Assembly (NCBI GenBank): GCA_009760855.2
Contig: WPIO01000059.1
Coordinates: forward strand, 116,001 to 180,000
DNA from: Cristatella mucedo
Lineage: Eukaryota; Bryozoa; Phylactolaemata; Cristatellidae
Length of the DNA: 64,000 nt
Reading direction: 5' to 3'
Below the pieces are notes generated by a model. That model did not search any database. It was given only the letters and a program-made list of their open reading frames with translations, and was not told the origin of the DNA. Positions 33,541-45,408 of this stretch are shown here, piece after piece. A program made the position numbers and the translations under genes. How positions within the stretch are numbered: position 1 is the first letter of the stretch; each line of letters opens with the position of its first letter.

Positions 33541-33768
33541 TGTGCCTATGCGTGCTGACACTGTGCATGCTGCCACTAACCACATTCGCATGCTGACCCT
33601 GTGCATGTCACCCCTAACCATGTTATTTATTCATTTTATTTGTTTTTCAAGCATGATTTTACTTACCATTCAATTGCATTTCACTTTGCAGCAAATGTAA
33701 AGCACCTAGAAAGAGATTGAGTTCTCTGAGGGCGCTTTATCAAGTGCATTATTATATTGTTATTATTA
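33541..33768 (+). mobile_element. LINE 3' untranslated tail
   Basis: It starts at TGCGTGCTGACACTGTGCAT and runs to the hairpin AGCACCTAGAAAGAGATTGA and a short ATT tract. There is no coding part. Confidence 0.85.
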
Positions 33769-34051
33769 AACAAGAAAGAAAGAAGAAAGCTAGAGGAATC
33801 GTCACAGATCCAAGGTCACGGGTTCAAGGTCGCTGGATGTATGAATTGTTTCGCTGCTTTGACTCTGTAGATCCGGGCTCCGCGCCGTCATCGATTTCTG
33901 GCCATTCAGCGGCGGGATCCGCATTCAGCTCAATTTGGAGGTTACTCTTTTCGAGAGCTAATTCTACCCTCCGGCAGATGTGGCTGTCTCTAAGGCGCGC
34001 GATTGGGGTCACAGTCAATAATATTTCCGTGAAATCTGAAATCTTCAGAAG

Positions 34052-34123
34052 TCCCTAGTGGTCTAGTGGCTAGGATCCGGCGCTCTCACCGCCGTGGCCG
34101 GGGTTCGATTCCCCGCTAGGGAA
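34052..34123 (+). tRNA. tRNA-Glu (anticodon CUC)
   Basis: A 72-nt cloverleaf. The acceptor stem TCCCTAG pairs with CTAGGGA, with discriminator A. The D arm carries TGGTCTAGTGGCTAGGA (A box). The anticodon loop is CTCTCAC with CTC. The T arm is CCGGGGTTCGATTCCCCG (B box). A TTTCTTTT pol III terminator follows at once. All stems pair, so it looks functional. Confidence 0.93.
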
Positions 34124-34378
34124 TTTCTTTTAATCATGAGTTTCTAGCTCAAATGTTCTTACATTCTAACCCATAAGGTGCTGTAAATTCATCCGAATAA
34201 TGAATTACTGCACTTAATTGATTTGGAATTATTTCATGTGTCAATTTAAAGTTCAGTCGGATTTAGAAAGTAAGTGGAGAAATCAATCAAATGATTCAGC
34301 GAATTTTGACTTTTGCCCACCAATAATAACGCGATTGAGAGAAACTAGAAAATTACATGACACGTAAAATAAATAAAA

Positions 34379-34534
34379 TTCATTTGTATAGCGCCACAAG
34401 AGAGCTTATTATCTATTCAGGTGCTTCACATACGACACGGTACTCCAGCCTTCGACCTCGGTCGTCTAATATATTCACCTTGACATTGATTCGAGGCTAG
34501 CGCCTGAACCAATGGGCCAAACCAGCGCGGCGCA
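34379..34534 (-). mobile_element. SINE-B, diverged
   Basis: Tail TATAGCGCCACAAGAGAGCT and head remnants (TGGGCCAAACCAGCGC) on the minus strand. Confidence 0.7.
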
Positions 34535-34935
34535 AGATAAATCGGAGAATTTTTTCACTTAAGTAGTTTTAAATAAGTTAAATCAGCTTCCCACAACGGA
34601 ACTACTAATCCGCTGGAGCGGGAGGATGCTCTCAAGCAGCGAAGTCTCCTTAACTAAGATGGCGTCGTCGAGCAATTTTCTGCAAAGCCGGCCGCAGTTA
34701 TTCTGAGCGCTTGAGCAATGGTTGTGAAAAATATGCTTCCTTAAAGCTCTCGATGTAAGTTCTTGCGTCTATCTGCAGCTTATAACTCAACCTTGCAACT
34801 TTCTTTTCTTCTTCGTCAGCGACGTTGGGCGGCCATGAATGTCGATCGAATTTAACTCCCAGTCGTCAAGCCCAAAACAGAAGCGACCTTGGGGCCACTG
34901 CAAAAACCTGAGCTTGTTTAAGCGAGCATTAAAAT

Positions 34936-37130
34936 ATTAATAATAATAATTCACTTGATAAGGCTCCCTCACATAACTCAATCTCTTTCTAGGCGCTTCA
35001 CATTTGCTGCTAAGGGAAGCGCGATTGAATGGTGAGTAATTTCATGCTTGATAATCAACATGAATAACATGGTTAGTGGTGACATGCACAGGGTCAGCAT
35101 GCGAATGTGGTTAGTGGCAGCATGCACAGTGTCAGCACGCATAAGCACATCAAGGACGAATCACAGGGACCCACTAAATGCTGTCCTTAATATGTGAGTT
35201 TTAAAGTTCTTTTTAAATGTGGTCATGTAAGGAGATGTCGTGACGCAAGTCGGGAGTGAGTTCCAGGCTTTGGGAGCATACGAACTAAATGCATGGTCTC
35301 CAAAGGATTTGAGGTTTGTACGAGGTAATAGTAGACTGTTGAATTCCGAAAAGCGGGTGGTACGATGCTTGGCCTGGTGGTGGAGTGGATCTGAGAGATA
35401 GGCTGGAGCCATAGAATTAAGGGACCTAAAAGTGAGCGACAAAACCTTGAAGTCAATCCGTTGCTTGACTGGTAGCCAGTGCAGGTCGGCGAGAAGTGGA
35501 GTAATGTGGCAACTGCGACGCTCACGACAGACAAGCCTAGCTGCAGAGTTTTGAACCAGCTGCAATCGCCTGATCGCACATGCTGGTAGGCCAGTAAGCA
35601 GTGAGTTGCAGAAGTCGAGACGGGATGTCACGAATGCATGGACCAACGTGGACGTGGTAACCTTATCTAAACAAGCCCGAATTTTAGCAGTGTTATGAAG
35701 CTGAAAATAGGCGGATTTGACTGTGGAGCTGATATGGTCGTCTAACGAGAGGTCGCTTTGGAATATGACACCTAGATTTCGAGCTGATTCAACTGGAGAT
35801 ATGCTGGCAGAGCCAATTTTGAGAGTCAGCCTTTCCAATCTCTGAATCACACTGGGTTTGCCCATAACTAGTAAGTTAGTTTTGTCATCGTTTAGTTTTA
35901 GAAAATTTGCTGCCATCCATGTGCAAATGTCATCAATGCATGCAGCAAGTGAGTTGAGAGAATTTGAGGTGCTCGAAGGCTGGGATGGATCAAAGCAAAG
36001 GTACAACTGAGTGTCATCCGCATAGAAGTGAAAGCCTAGATTGTGCTTGGCAATCACATCAGCATGAGGGAGAGTATAAACCGTGAAAAGAACCAGACCT
36101 AGCACGGAGCCCTGAGTTACTCCATATTTTAGAGGTACTTCAGATGATCTTTGTCCATTCACGTCAATACTCTGGAGTCTCCCACTGAGATAGGACCTGA
36201 ACCACTGCAGAGCAGTGCCAGTGATGCCCAGGCGAGATGAGAGGCGCTCTAGAAGAACTTTGTGATCGATGGTATCAAAAGCTGCCGAAAGATCGAGCCA
36301 AACAAGCAGAGACACTCTAACCATGTCTGCATTCCTAAGTAGGTCGTTGTATACCCGAAGCAATGCTGACTCTGTGGAGTGATTAGCTCTCAAGCCGGAC
36401 TGGAACTTACTAGCAAGGTGTGAGGTTTCGATATACGAGTTCAGCTGGTCTCCCACGACCCGTTCGAGTGTCTTTGATAGGAATGGTAGAAGGGAGACTG
36501 GGCGGTAGTTGCTCAAGTTCTCTTGGTCAAGTGTAGCTTTCTTGAGGAGTGGCCTGACTACAGATTTTTTGAAAGGTGCTGGGACATGACTGAGGTTAAT
36601 GACATATTAATGATGTTAGTTATGCATGGCAGCAGCAGATCAATGCAACGTAGGAGCAGGACAGTGGGAATAGGGTCCAGAGGACTTGTTGTCTTCTTTG
36701 ATTGGGATACGAACTTCAGGACGAGATCACTAGTGACCTGCTTAAGTGCAGACATTGAGGTGCAGCCAAGAATTGGGGAACAGCATTCTAGTGGGGATGT
36801 GGTCATCGCAGGGACTGTCTCCCTGATCTTGTCTATCTTCTGCACAAAGAATCGAGAGAAGTGATCGGCTAGATCATCACAAGGATCATCAGGTAAGGAG
36901 CTAATCTGGGAGCGGTTGAGATGGTTCATTCTGGGCATCAGCATTTTCGGATTGTGCATCTGTGATTCGACAATTTTTTATGGAAGCTAGACTTGGCCTT
37001 TGCTAGGATCGATTGGTATGACCCAAAGTAGTCTTTACATGCCTCTCGATGGACAGTCAGTCCTGAAAATAACTTAATATCTTGGCTGCAGCTTTCTGAT
37101 GGCGACTTATTTTTGTTCACGGTCCTCTAT
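34936..37130 (-). mobile_element. L2/CR1-type LINE, longest copy, 5' truncated
   Basis: The longest open frame (35161-36516, minus) carries reverse transcriptase motifs: NYRPVSLLPFLSKTLERVV, FDTIDH (motif A), QGSVLG (motif B) and FYADDTQLYL (motif C). The C-terminal segment LADLHWLPVKQRIDFKVLSL is typical of L2/CR1 elements. Upstream frames at 36558-36959 and 36938-37120 continue the protein (the PLDPIPT..LL segment and part of the linker after the endonuclease) but are frameshifted near 36585. Motif B reads GVTQGS where other copies have GVPQGS. The endonuclease is missing. The 3' end is a hairpin tail plus (ATT)n at 34936. Not autonomous. Confidence 0.9.
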
Positions 37131-37452
37131 TTATTTTTTTTTACTTTTGTTTCGCGTATGGCTGCAAAGACGAAGGACGGAAACCGGTAGTGGTCACTCG
37201 AGACAGCAGTGCGAGAATTTGAATTTCTCTTCGCGAACTTGAACGAGTGCGAGGCAAGTCCTTGGCACCTTTCGCTGTGGTTGTGAAAACGGAAGAAGCC
37301 TTAATCGAAGCAATGACCCCGTGAAGGTCTCCGGAACCTTATGCTGCGAAACTGGCTCCCTCGAGAGTGCCTTGAGGTGACGTGCAATCAATCTCGCAGT
37401 CACTCGGAGCTGTACATTGGCGGGAGGTTCGGGGTATCTTATGGCTCAGCAG

Positions 37453-37494
<42 letters not shown>

Positions 37495-37517
37495 ATATAT
37501 ATATATATATATATATT
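37453..37517 (+). repeat. (TA)n microsatellite
   Basis: TA repeats with GTATG in the middle. Confidence 0.95.
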
Positions 37518-37523
37518 TGCGAT

Positions 37524-37645
37524 TCAAAAGCCTCGTTTTTATAGCGGCAGAAGAGCCTTAATGGCTATCCCCACCGCTTGCAGTATGCAATAAAAGACCC
37601 CCCACTGCAGGACTCGAACCTTCAACTCGGGTCGTGAAGAGCGAG
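37524..37645 (-). mobile_element. SINE-A fragment
   Basis: Body AGCGGCAGAAGAGCCTTAAT and degraded head (CTGCAGGACTCGAACC), next to an (AT)n tract. Confidence 0.65.
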
Positions 37646-38293
37646 CACACACACGCACACAGAATTATATATATATAATTATATATAATTGTTGAATATT
37701 TGAATTGTTGACATATACATATAATTATATGTGCGTGTTTTTTTGCGCGTGTTTTTTCGTGCGTTCGTGAATTCGCGCACTCGTGTGCGTCTATCTATAA
37801 ATACCGTGCATATATTCTAGCCGTAGTTAAGGTGTCACCTTAAGCGACGGACGTTAAAGTGAATTTTTAATAGCAATTTCAGGGTCTGGCTTTTTTACCT
37901 ATTCGATTAGTTCAGCACATGGCAGACGGCCAGTTCTTCTCTGGTAGTTCCGAACCTCAGCTTCCACTGGTCAGCACTTAATTCAACAGACGGATGCATA
38001 ATGTGAGTGCGGAGGAGGTGGCAGCTCGGTAGCGGATAGTTGGGCGGCCTACTCAAACTTTCCGATGACTGCAACATAGCGTAATTTAAGGGGAAATGTT
38101 GACAATCGGCACAACTTGAGACCTAGCTGGTCCATTAGCATGCGTCTTGTGTGCCTCGGCCGTACAGGGTAATGCCTGTTATAAATATAGGTCAATTACT
38201 GGCCGCAGTCGAGTGCGTGGCATCGGCGATTGCACGACAAATACTAAATCAATAAAAACATCAATACTAAAATACCTAATACCTAAATCAATA

Positions 38294-38358
38294 TGGTCTA
38301 GTGGCTAGGATCCGTCGCTCTCACCGCCGTGGCCGGGGTTCGATTCTCCGCTAGGGAA
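38294..38358 (+). pseudogene. tRNA-Glu(CUC) pseudogene, 5' truncated
   Basis: This is nearly identical to the tRNA-Glu at 34052 from GGTCTAGTGGCTAGGATCC to the 3' end and its TTTCTTTTA terminator. It lacks the first 7-8 nt, so the acceptor stem cannot form. It also has G-to-T in the anticodon stem and C-to-T in the T stem, both breaking pairs. Confidence 0.85.
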
Positions 38359-38441
38359 TTTCTTTTACTAATTAAAGTCAAAGCATCTCGGTGTTAATAT
38401 GCAGTGACCACAGAAACTCTAATCTGATTATGTTTTGCTTA

Positions 38442-39460
38442 ATTTTTCGGTGGCATTTGATACTTTAGATCACCACGTCCTTTTCGAGCGCCTTTCATCA
38501 CACCTGGGTATCATGGGCATATGCACTGCAATGGTTCAGATCCTGTCTCAGTAGGAGACTCCAGAGCATTGATGTGAACGCACAAAGGTCATCCGAGGAA
38601 CCATTGAAGTATAATAATAGCATTGCTGCATTGGCTCCAAGGTTCAAGGTTCTACCACTTGCACTTTAAGGTCGTGTGTTCTTATGGTGTCGCCACGAGT
38701 TGATGGTTTTATCAGGCTATGGCTTGTTAAGATTACTGGTTTTTTTAGTTTGAGGTATGAGGTTATGGTGTTATGAGTTTATATTTTGATTTATTCTATT
38801 TTGTATTTCTTTCATTGTTTCGTGAGCGAGTTACGGCCTGGCGAGAAGGGGCGGGAAGGACGCGCGAGGTACAGGAGGAGAACGCTGCGAGCCCAAATGC
38901 ACATTTGTTCTTGTACATTCGGTGTTTCCGTAACGTCGCGTGCTTGTTGTCAGAGCGTCAAACTAAAGGTCCCTCCACTCTATGGCTCCAGCCTACCTAT
39001 CAGAACAACTTCCCAACCAGGATAGGTATCGTACTGCGAGCTTTTCTGACTCAGATCGTTAAGTTACGCCTCTTACCAACGTCAAATCTTTTGGAGATCA
39101 CGCCTTAATTCGCATGCTCCCAAACCATAGAACTCACTCTCGACTGACGTCGCAATATCCCCTGACTTGACGTTTAAAAAGGAGTTTAAAACGTACTGTT
39201 TATCCCAGCATTTAGTGGGTTCTTATGAACTTTGTTCGTGCATGCATGCGTTATGAAACTGCGCATGTTACGACTAACCATACTTTACATGTTGACACTA
39301 CGCATGTTACGACTAACCATGCTATGCTTGTTGAAATTTTGCATGTTGCCTCAAATCATCAGGTCATGCTTCCTTGACAATCCATTTTAAATTTCCTAGA
39401 AAGAGATGAAGTCCAATGAGGGCGATGCAAATTCATTATTAGTATTAGTATTATTACTGC
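38442..39460 (+). mobile_element. Decayed LINE copy in two pieces
   Basis: 38442-38620 matches the RT motif A region (GCATTTGATACTTTAGATCAC). 38965-39460 matches the C-terminal and 3' parts, ending in a degraded hairpin (CCTAGAAAGAGATGAAGTCC) and (ATT)n. The 345 bp between is unrelated or scrambled. Frames are destroyed. Confidence 0.75.
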
Positions 39461-39487
39461 CCGGATGACCATCCGTTTACCCTCCTC

Positions 39488-39650
39488 GTCTACAAGAGTG
39501 AGTGGTGCTAGAGCACATTCAAATTCCCGTATGATGTCCAGCGTGCAATGTGTGGATTCCTGTGCAGAATGATAAAAATAAATAGTGCGAGCATCGTAGA
39601 AGTGACCTTGGCCTTGGTGTGCACGGGCAGGTGTTACTTTTAATCCACAC
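39488..39650 (-). CDS. Possible exon or retroelement ORF remnant
   Basis: An open minus-strand frame contains GHFYDARTIYFYHSAQESTH and IREFECALAPLTLVDEEG. It is bounded by a weak acceptor (GTAATGCAG) and a usable donor (GAGG|GTAAAC), and sits just beyond the (ATT)n end of a LINE fragment. Composition looks protein-like but nothing is recognised. It could be a host exon or a fragment of another mobile element. Confidence 0.25.
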
Positions 39651-40367
39651 GTCCTTCCCCCGTCTGCATTACAGCGGTACATTCATGCGCTGCGGTCTAG
39701 CAGATGCGTAGTGAATGTACTAATTCTAACCTCTTGCCTGCCGCTTCTCTGCTCAGCATGGCACGCTAGCGCCTCGCGCGGCCACTTCTAACCTCTTCAC
39801 TTCGCTTCTAACCTTCTGACCTCTAACCTGCCGCTCCTAACCTATAACCTGCCGCCGGCCGCGAGGGCAGCGCTTGCTTGCGTGCGATGAGTGGCAATGC
39901 GTCAGTTCAGAAGGAACTCGGATCATTAGGACTGACATGAGCTGACGTCAGCACTCTTTCAATTAAAGCGACGTCAGTACTCTGGGCAACTGACGTCACT
40001 GTAATTACAGGAGCACCTATTAGGGGGCTGGTCTGAAGATTGGTTCACTTTATATAGAGTGCACAAATGTCTCGCGCGAAGCCGCTGCAGCTGAATCGCA
40101 GCCACCTCCTCCTGCCTGACCCGATGGACGTCGGGGCCTTTCCTGGGTCAAGACCTCGTCATCTCGCGATCGCTTGCCCCCGCTTTTCTCGATAAAGTCC
40201 AAAACTACCAGCAACTACTCAAAAACCGCCAGAAGGGTGAACCCCCAAAGGTGCCCGCGCGGGGGCTTCCTGCGTAAGAGCGGAACAGTTTCCCCTCGAG
40301 CCGACTACAGCAGCTGGCTCCGGACGGTTGCGGCTTCCCAGACTCTCCAGCAGCAGCGTCGAGAGTC

Positions 40368-40405
40368 TCTCTCTCTCTCTCTCTCTCTCTGTCTGTCTGT
40401 CTGTC

Positions 40406-40468
<63 letters not shown>

Positions 40469-40473
40469 GCCTG

Positions 40474-40568
<95 letters not shown>
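40368..40568 (+). repeat. (CT)n-(CTGT)n-(CT)n microsatellite
   Basis: A CTGT block of about 80 bp lies between CT blocks. Confidence 0.95.
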
Positions 40569-40572
<4 letters not shown>

Positions 40573-41012
40573 CGAAGCTCCCCTGAGAGCCTTCTAACTG
40601 ACCGCCGCCTATGCTCTCCCGCGCGCGCCCGCCGAGTCCAGTTGTGCGAGCGCCTGGATGCACGCACTCGCATTCAATACCTACCGCAATTTAGGCGGGC
40701 TCAAAGCCGCGACTGAAGTGCCTACGCAGTGGTCGACCGCCGGACAGCGACCAGACTGCAGACTGCAGGGGGTATTTGCGCAGGCTCCGACAGGTCGAAA
40801 AAGTTCCCAGAGACTGTCCGCTGCCGCTGCTGGTGAATCGGTCAGTCGTTAATGACTGGACGCGAGTACGGCCTTTGCAGCTGTTTCGGCTGCCGGCGGT
40901 GCTGTAGCTTTGAAATGCAAAGCGTCGCGTCGGCATCCACCGCACGCGGTTGTGACTGCTGTCTGTTAGCTTGGTGAAGTTTAGCTGCCAGAAAGATTCG
41001 ACGAATCGGACC

Positions 41013-41625
41013 ACATCGACCCACTAAATGCTGTGATAAATAGATGCGTCTGTAGCTTCTTTAAAATATTGTCAAGTCAGGGTGTCGTAATACCAGTCGG
41101 AAGTGAATTCCGGGCTTCGAGAGAATACGAACTAAAGGTATGGTCTCCAAAAGATTTGAAATTCGTACAAGGTATAGGTAGACGATAAGATTCCGAAAAG
41201 CGACTGGTACTATGCTTAGCATGGTGATGGAGTAGATCTGATAGGTGGGCTGGACCCCTAAGAATGAAGGGATCTAAAAGTGAGTGCCCTTGAAGTTGAT
41301 GCGTTGCTTCACTGGAAGCCAATGCAGGTCAGCAAAAAGTGGTGAAATATGGCAACTACGACGCTCACGACAGACGAGCATAGCTGCAGAGTTTTGCATC
41401 GGCTGTAAGCCCCTGGATGCACAGGCCGGCAGACCAGCAAGCAGTGAGTAATAGAAGTCAAGACGGGATGTCACAAATGCATGGATCAATTTAGATGTGT
41501 TGCCCTGTCTAAACAAGTCCAAATTTTAGCATTGTTATGTAGCTGAAAGTAGGCAGACTTTACTGTAGAGCTGATGTGGTAGTCTAATGAAGGATCACTT
41601 TGGACACAACTGTCTAGCGTCGCCA
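41013..41625 (-). mobile_element. Diverged LINE fragment
   Basis: Frames 41077-41322 and 41274-41522 match the LINE C-terminal segment (ISPLFADLHWLPVKQRINFK; CASRGLQPMQNSAAMLVCRE) with many differences. The usual 3' untranslated part and hairpin are missing; homology starts at GACCCACTAAATGCTGT. Confidence 0.8.
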
Positions 41626-42726
41626 AATAGTGAACTTTTTATTAACGTTACGCCTTATAGCCTTAGTTTACCAGTCCATCTACCATCATGAAAATATATA
41701 TTAAACAGTTTGCAATTTATTCATGGTGATGCGAAATATATAAGTAAAGGATCCAATACTGAATTTCCTTGAAATGACAGGATATGACGAGGCTCGTTAG
41801 ACTTGGTTATGAAAGCTTCAGGGGTGTTTGCTTTAAACTATAAACCATAAATAAATAAAAATAACTACAAAGTCGAAAAGCTTGAGCGCCAGATAAATTG
41901 GCGGCGTGGCTTCTGGGCACATTCGACTCCCGTCGCAACTTCACCGCTTCTCATTTCGCTTGAACGAGCAAAGTTGAACAAAGTGATCCCGTCGGTATAC
42001 GATCAATTGACGAAAAACACGGATGCCTTAAAACTAGCGACAATAATAGAGTCCTTAGGCATGGTCAGAAAAACTAGGGATGTGTGTGTTAATTAACCCA
42101 ATAAAGTAGTTCTGCAATAATTCCATGCTACTACTGTCAACGTTTACTCGCTCCTGGCGGAATCGGGAACCAGAAAAATGTCCTGCATCGAACTGAATGT
42201 CGGGAGTCGGAAAATGACCACGCAATTAAATAGTGACGTCCCAGCAGTTTCAGGATGACTCTTTTGCGCTTTTTTTTGAGCGTTTTTCCCCCACGAGGCA
42301 TCGCACACTCACGTCCTACATTGGCCAATTATTTTCATATAATTATTTATATTAATGTTATTATTATTATTATATTAATAATATTATTAATAGTTAGTCG
42401 TGATAATTGAATAATTATTATTCGTCCTTCAATGGCGAATAATATCAACGAGAAAGCGCTCGGAAAATTCTCTGGCTCATTGTTTTAGGCAAGCTATCGC
42501 TGAACTTGTCCTAAGCAAGGAGCTCGTCTCACATTCACGTACAAGTCAGCCAAAGGCGCGCGCAGGCAGGATGCGCGAGTCGGCTGAAACGCGCAAAGCT
42601 TCGGGGTCCGAGTGAAAACTTCGCGCGCTAGCTGAGCTCGAGCGCTCCGCAGCGCTACTGGCGCCCTCTCGCGGATTTCCCTTACAGCGCCCAGGGCCCA
42701 CGCTCGCCGCATTCTATTGCAGCGTA

Positions 42727-42784
<58 letters not shown>

Positions 42785-43660
42785 TGTTGCTCTCTCTCGC
42801 CGCCGCCGCCGCTGCTCTCGTCGTTTCCAGAAGGTTCTGTAACGGCCTTCTCGCGGCTCTCTTCCTTACGGCTCCACTGGCGCCCTCTGGCGACTCTTTC
42901 GTACAGCGCTACTCGGCTACTGACTGGCTGCATCAGACAGCTCTCTGTCCTGTAGCGCCAGCGGCACCCGGTGTAGGCTTTAGCTGCCGTCTGTTTTCTG
43001 TCTGAGGAGAGCGAGCCGAACGAGAGCGAGACAAAGTACCAAAGCCCGGTCGACTTGTCGACACGAAGCAGCTCGTTCGTGCGAGCGCCCCGAAAAGGCG
43101 CCATTGGGAGCGCGCATGCGAAAAAGCGTCTTTGCGCAGCGAAAGCGCATGCGAAAAAGCGTGCGCAGCAGCGTGCGTAGTCGTCGAGTCGGACTCGCGG
43201 TCACGGCCGCTTCACTAACTAGTGAATAACTGTGAAAATAAATTTCACCTCCGTCGGACCTGGCCGCGGCTTCCTCCAAGCACTGTGTCGGAGTGTTCGA
43301 CATAAACTCCGAGAGATTTAGCTCTCCGAGGCTGGAGAGCGCTGTGCGAGTTACTTATTAGATATTCAAATTAGCGTGCTGCTGCCCTTGAGACCGCCAA
43401 CCGACCTCCATGCGCCTGCAGGGCAGGTAACAACGTAAAGTTTTAACAAGTAAAGTGTTAACAACGTAAAGTTTTAACAAGTTTCTCACCAGTGACAATG
43501 CTCTAATACACGTCTGGCAGAAAGGATTAGAGGACTATTAATTATTTCTACTGTATTAGAGGACTCTAGCAGAAGAATTCCCATTTTGAGAGGCATTTAG
43601 AGATGCAAGTTGAGAGACATGCTGTTTTTTTGAATACATGGCTGAGTAAATAAATAAACA
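41626..43660. other. AT-rich then CpG-rich stretch without a recognised gene
   Basis: 41626-42480 is AT-rich with an ATT tract near 42360. 42480-43310 is CpG-rich and may be a promoter of an unseen gene. Confidence 0.35.
42728..42785 (+). repeat. (GCC)n trinucleotide repeat in CpG-rich block
   Basis: About 18 GCC units within the CpG-rich stretch 42480-43310. No start codon with a convincing frame was found there. Confidence 0.9.
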
Positions 43661-43663
43661 CTA

Positions 43664-43783
43664 GCTGATTTGACAGCCTCGTTTGTACATCGGCAGAAGG
43701 GTCTTTGAGGTTATCACTACCGTTTGCAGTTGGCAATAAAGGGTATTGAGCGAGCACCTTACCCCTAGGGCATCACGGCCTCT
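43664..43783 (-). mobile_element. SINE-A fragment
   Basis: CGGCAGAAGGGTCTTTGAGG body and GAGCGAGCACCTTACCCCTA head. The middle, including the B box, is deleted. Confidence 0.6.
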
Positions 43784-44156
43784 TAGAATTAAGGCCTTCG
43801 CAGTTAGCTCTCCAACTATTAAGCACTTCCGTGCGTTTTAATTGTGATTATTCTAAACAATCACGCTTCTCATCATATGCCGCTCAGCTTTAAGATATTC
43901 CATAAGTACTTTTCTAACACCGAACGCCTTACATTGAGAATAGGCCTCGTTTCTGGGACTGCTCAGCTGACGCGTCAGCGTCGTACAAAGCAAGCCCGAG
44001 GGTGGGAGCGCGTTAAGCTTTCTTGTATTTACACTCACGCGCCGCCACCGACAGGCAAATCATTCCAAGCGCAATCGACCTCTCGCAATCTCTCGCTCTC
44101 GAATCATTGATAATTGAATCTCGACGAATCGCCATAATGTTTTCTTGCCAGAGCCA

Positions 44157-44367
44157 TCAGCAACGGCCAACGACGCTGCGACTCAGTAGCCGACCGGCCA
44201 TCTCGTCGGCGGTGTGGTGAACCAGCCAGGAGACGCGAAACCTCCCTGAATAAACGAAGGAGTGGTGATGGGCGGCGTAGTGTACTGCGGGATTGATCTG
44301 CATCCGAAACACGTGACAGTCGGTAAAGTTGAGCGAGGAACGGTGAAGGTCAGTCTTTTCATGCGAT
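44157..44367 (-). CDS. Orphan coding-like terminal exon, function unknown
   Basis: A strong acceptor (GCATTTTTTTTTAG|A) is followed in phase 2 by 69 codons and a stop at 44157. Codons are strongly C/G-ending, as in the confirmed exons. The peptide includes FTDCHVFRMQINPAVHYAAH and VSWLVHHTADEMAGRLL. I do not recognise it. Phase 2 does not match the phase 1 end of gene 2 modules, so it is not their direct 3' exon unless another exon intervenes. In phase 1 a second open frame rich in Thr/Pro exists, so the frame is uncertain. Confidence 0.35.
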
Positions 44368-44508
44368 CTAAAAAAAAATGCTTTTGAAAACATGGTGCCA
44401 GCTCACGGGCTGAAGACGGCAAAAACTAGGGATCAATTGTGTGGCAAAACAATCCTTTCACTCGGGGAAAACTGTTGAATTACGAAACCTGTGCTTGTTT
44501 GTAAGAGA

Positions 44509-44856
44509 GTATCAGCTGATTTAGCAGCCTCATATATACAGCGACAGAAGAGCCTAACGGCTATCACCGCCGCCTGGCAGTTAGAAATATAGGATAATAA
44601 TAATAATAATAATAATAATAATTCACTTGATAAAGCGCCCTCAGAGAACTTAATCTCTCTCTAGGCGCTTTACATTTGCTGTAAAGTGAAATGCAATTAA
44701 ATGGTAAGTAAAATCATGCTTGAAAAACAAACGAAATGAATAATATGAATATGAATAATATGGTTAGGGGTGACAAGGATCGCCCACTGTAGGATTCGAA
44801 CTTAAGACCTCCGGGTCATGAAGAGCGAGCACCTTACCTCCTCGGCTAACACGGCC
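44509..44856 (-). mobile_element. SINE-A split by a LINE insertion
   Basis: 44509-44595 is the 3' half (AGCGACAGAAGAGCCTAACG) and 44778-44856 the tRNA-like half (CACTGTAGGATTCGAAC). The LINE tail at 44596-44777 lies between, with AGGAT at both joints. Confidence 0.75.
44596..44777 (-). mobile_element. LINE 3' tail nested inside a SINE-A
   Basis: (TAA)n, hairpin and 3' untranslated sequence up to GGTTAGGGGTGACA. SINE-A sequence lies on both sides (44509-44595 and 44778-44856). Confidence 0.85.
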
Positions 44857-45339
44857 TCGGCACCCGTAAGGTGCTGTACTCTTCGGAAGGGCGTTTCAAA
44901 TGCGATAGCTTAACAACAGTACTTGAGCGTGTGATATACGTACATACATTCTTTCATTTTAAAGGTCGGATAACGTATTAATCCGAGAGAGGAAATCGCT
45001 TCCTTCTGAGCGGCGTCGACTTTGAACTCGGGAGAACCTTTGACCTTTGAGGCTCGGGGACATAGTGCTGCGCCTGGAGCTAGAGTACGTGTGCCTTCGG
45101 AAGCAACGGGCTCATCACAGCGATTACCTGACCGGTGTGATGCGAACGCTTGGCCGGCGAAGTCTGCGCTTTCAAAGTCAGCCCTGCAACTTGCACACTT
45201 CAATGAGCGAGGTGAGATAGCCTAGCGCGATAGGCTCGCTCGCCGAGAGATGAAGCCTGGCGCGATAGCTACGCTGACCTTTCGTTGCCCTCTGGGCGCT
45301 CGTCCAAGACTTAATCTTAACCTATGTTCTAATTAGAAT

Positions 45340-45408
45340 CGACTAGTAATAATACATTTGTTATTGCACCCTCACATGACTCAATCTCTTTCTTGGCACT
45401 TCGACTAT
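45340..45408 (-). mobile_element. LINE/SINE tail remnant
   Basis: A TAATAATACATT tract and a degraded hairpin (CACCCTCACATGACTCAATC), at the edge of the gene 2 tandem array. Confidence 0.6.

Noticed and set aside
44955-45000. Possible gene 2 terminal exon (phase 1, stops after about 15 codons)
   Set aside because: Poor polypyrimidine tract and no polyadenylation signal nearby.
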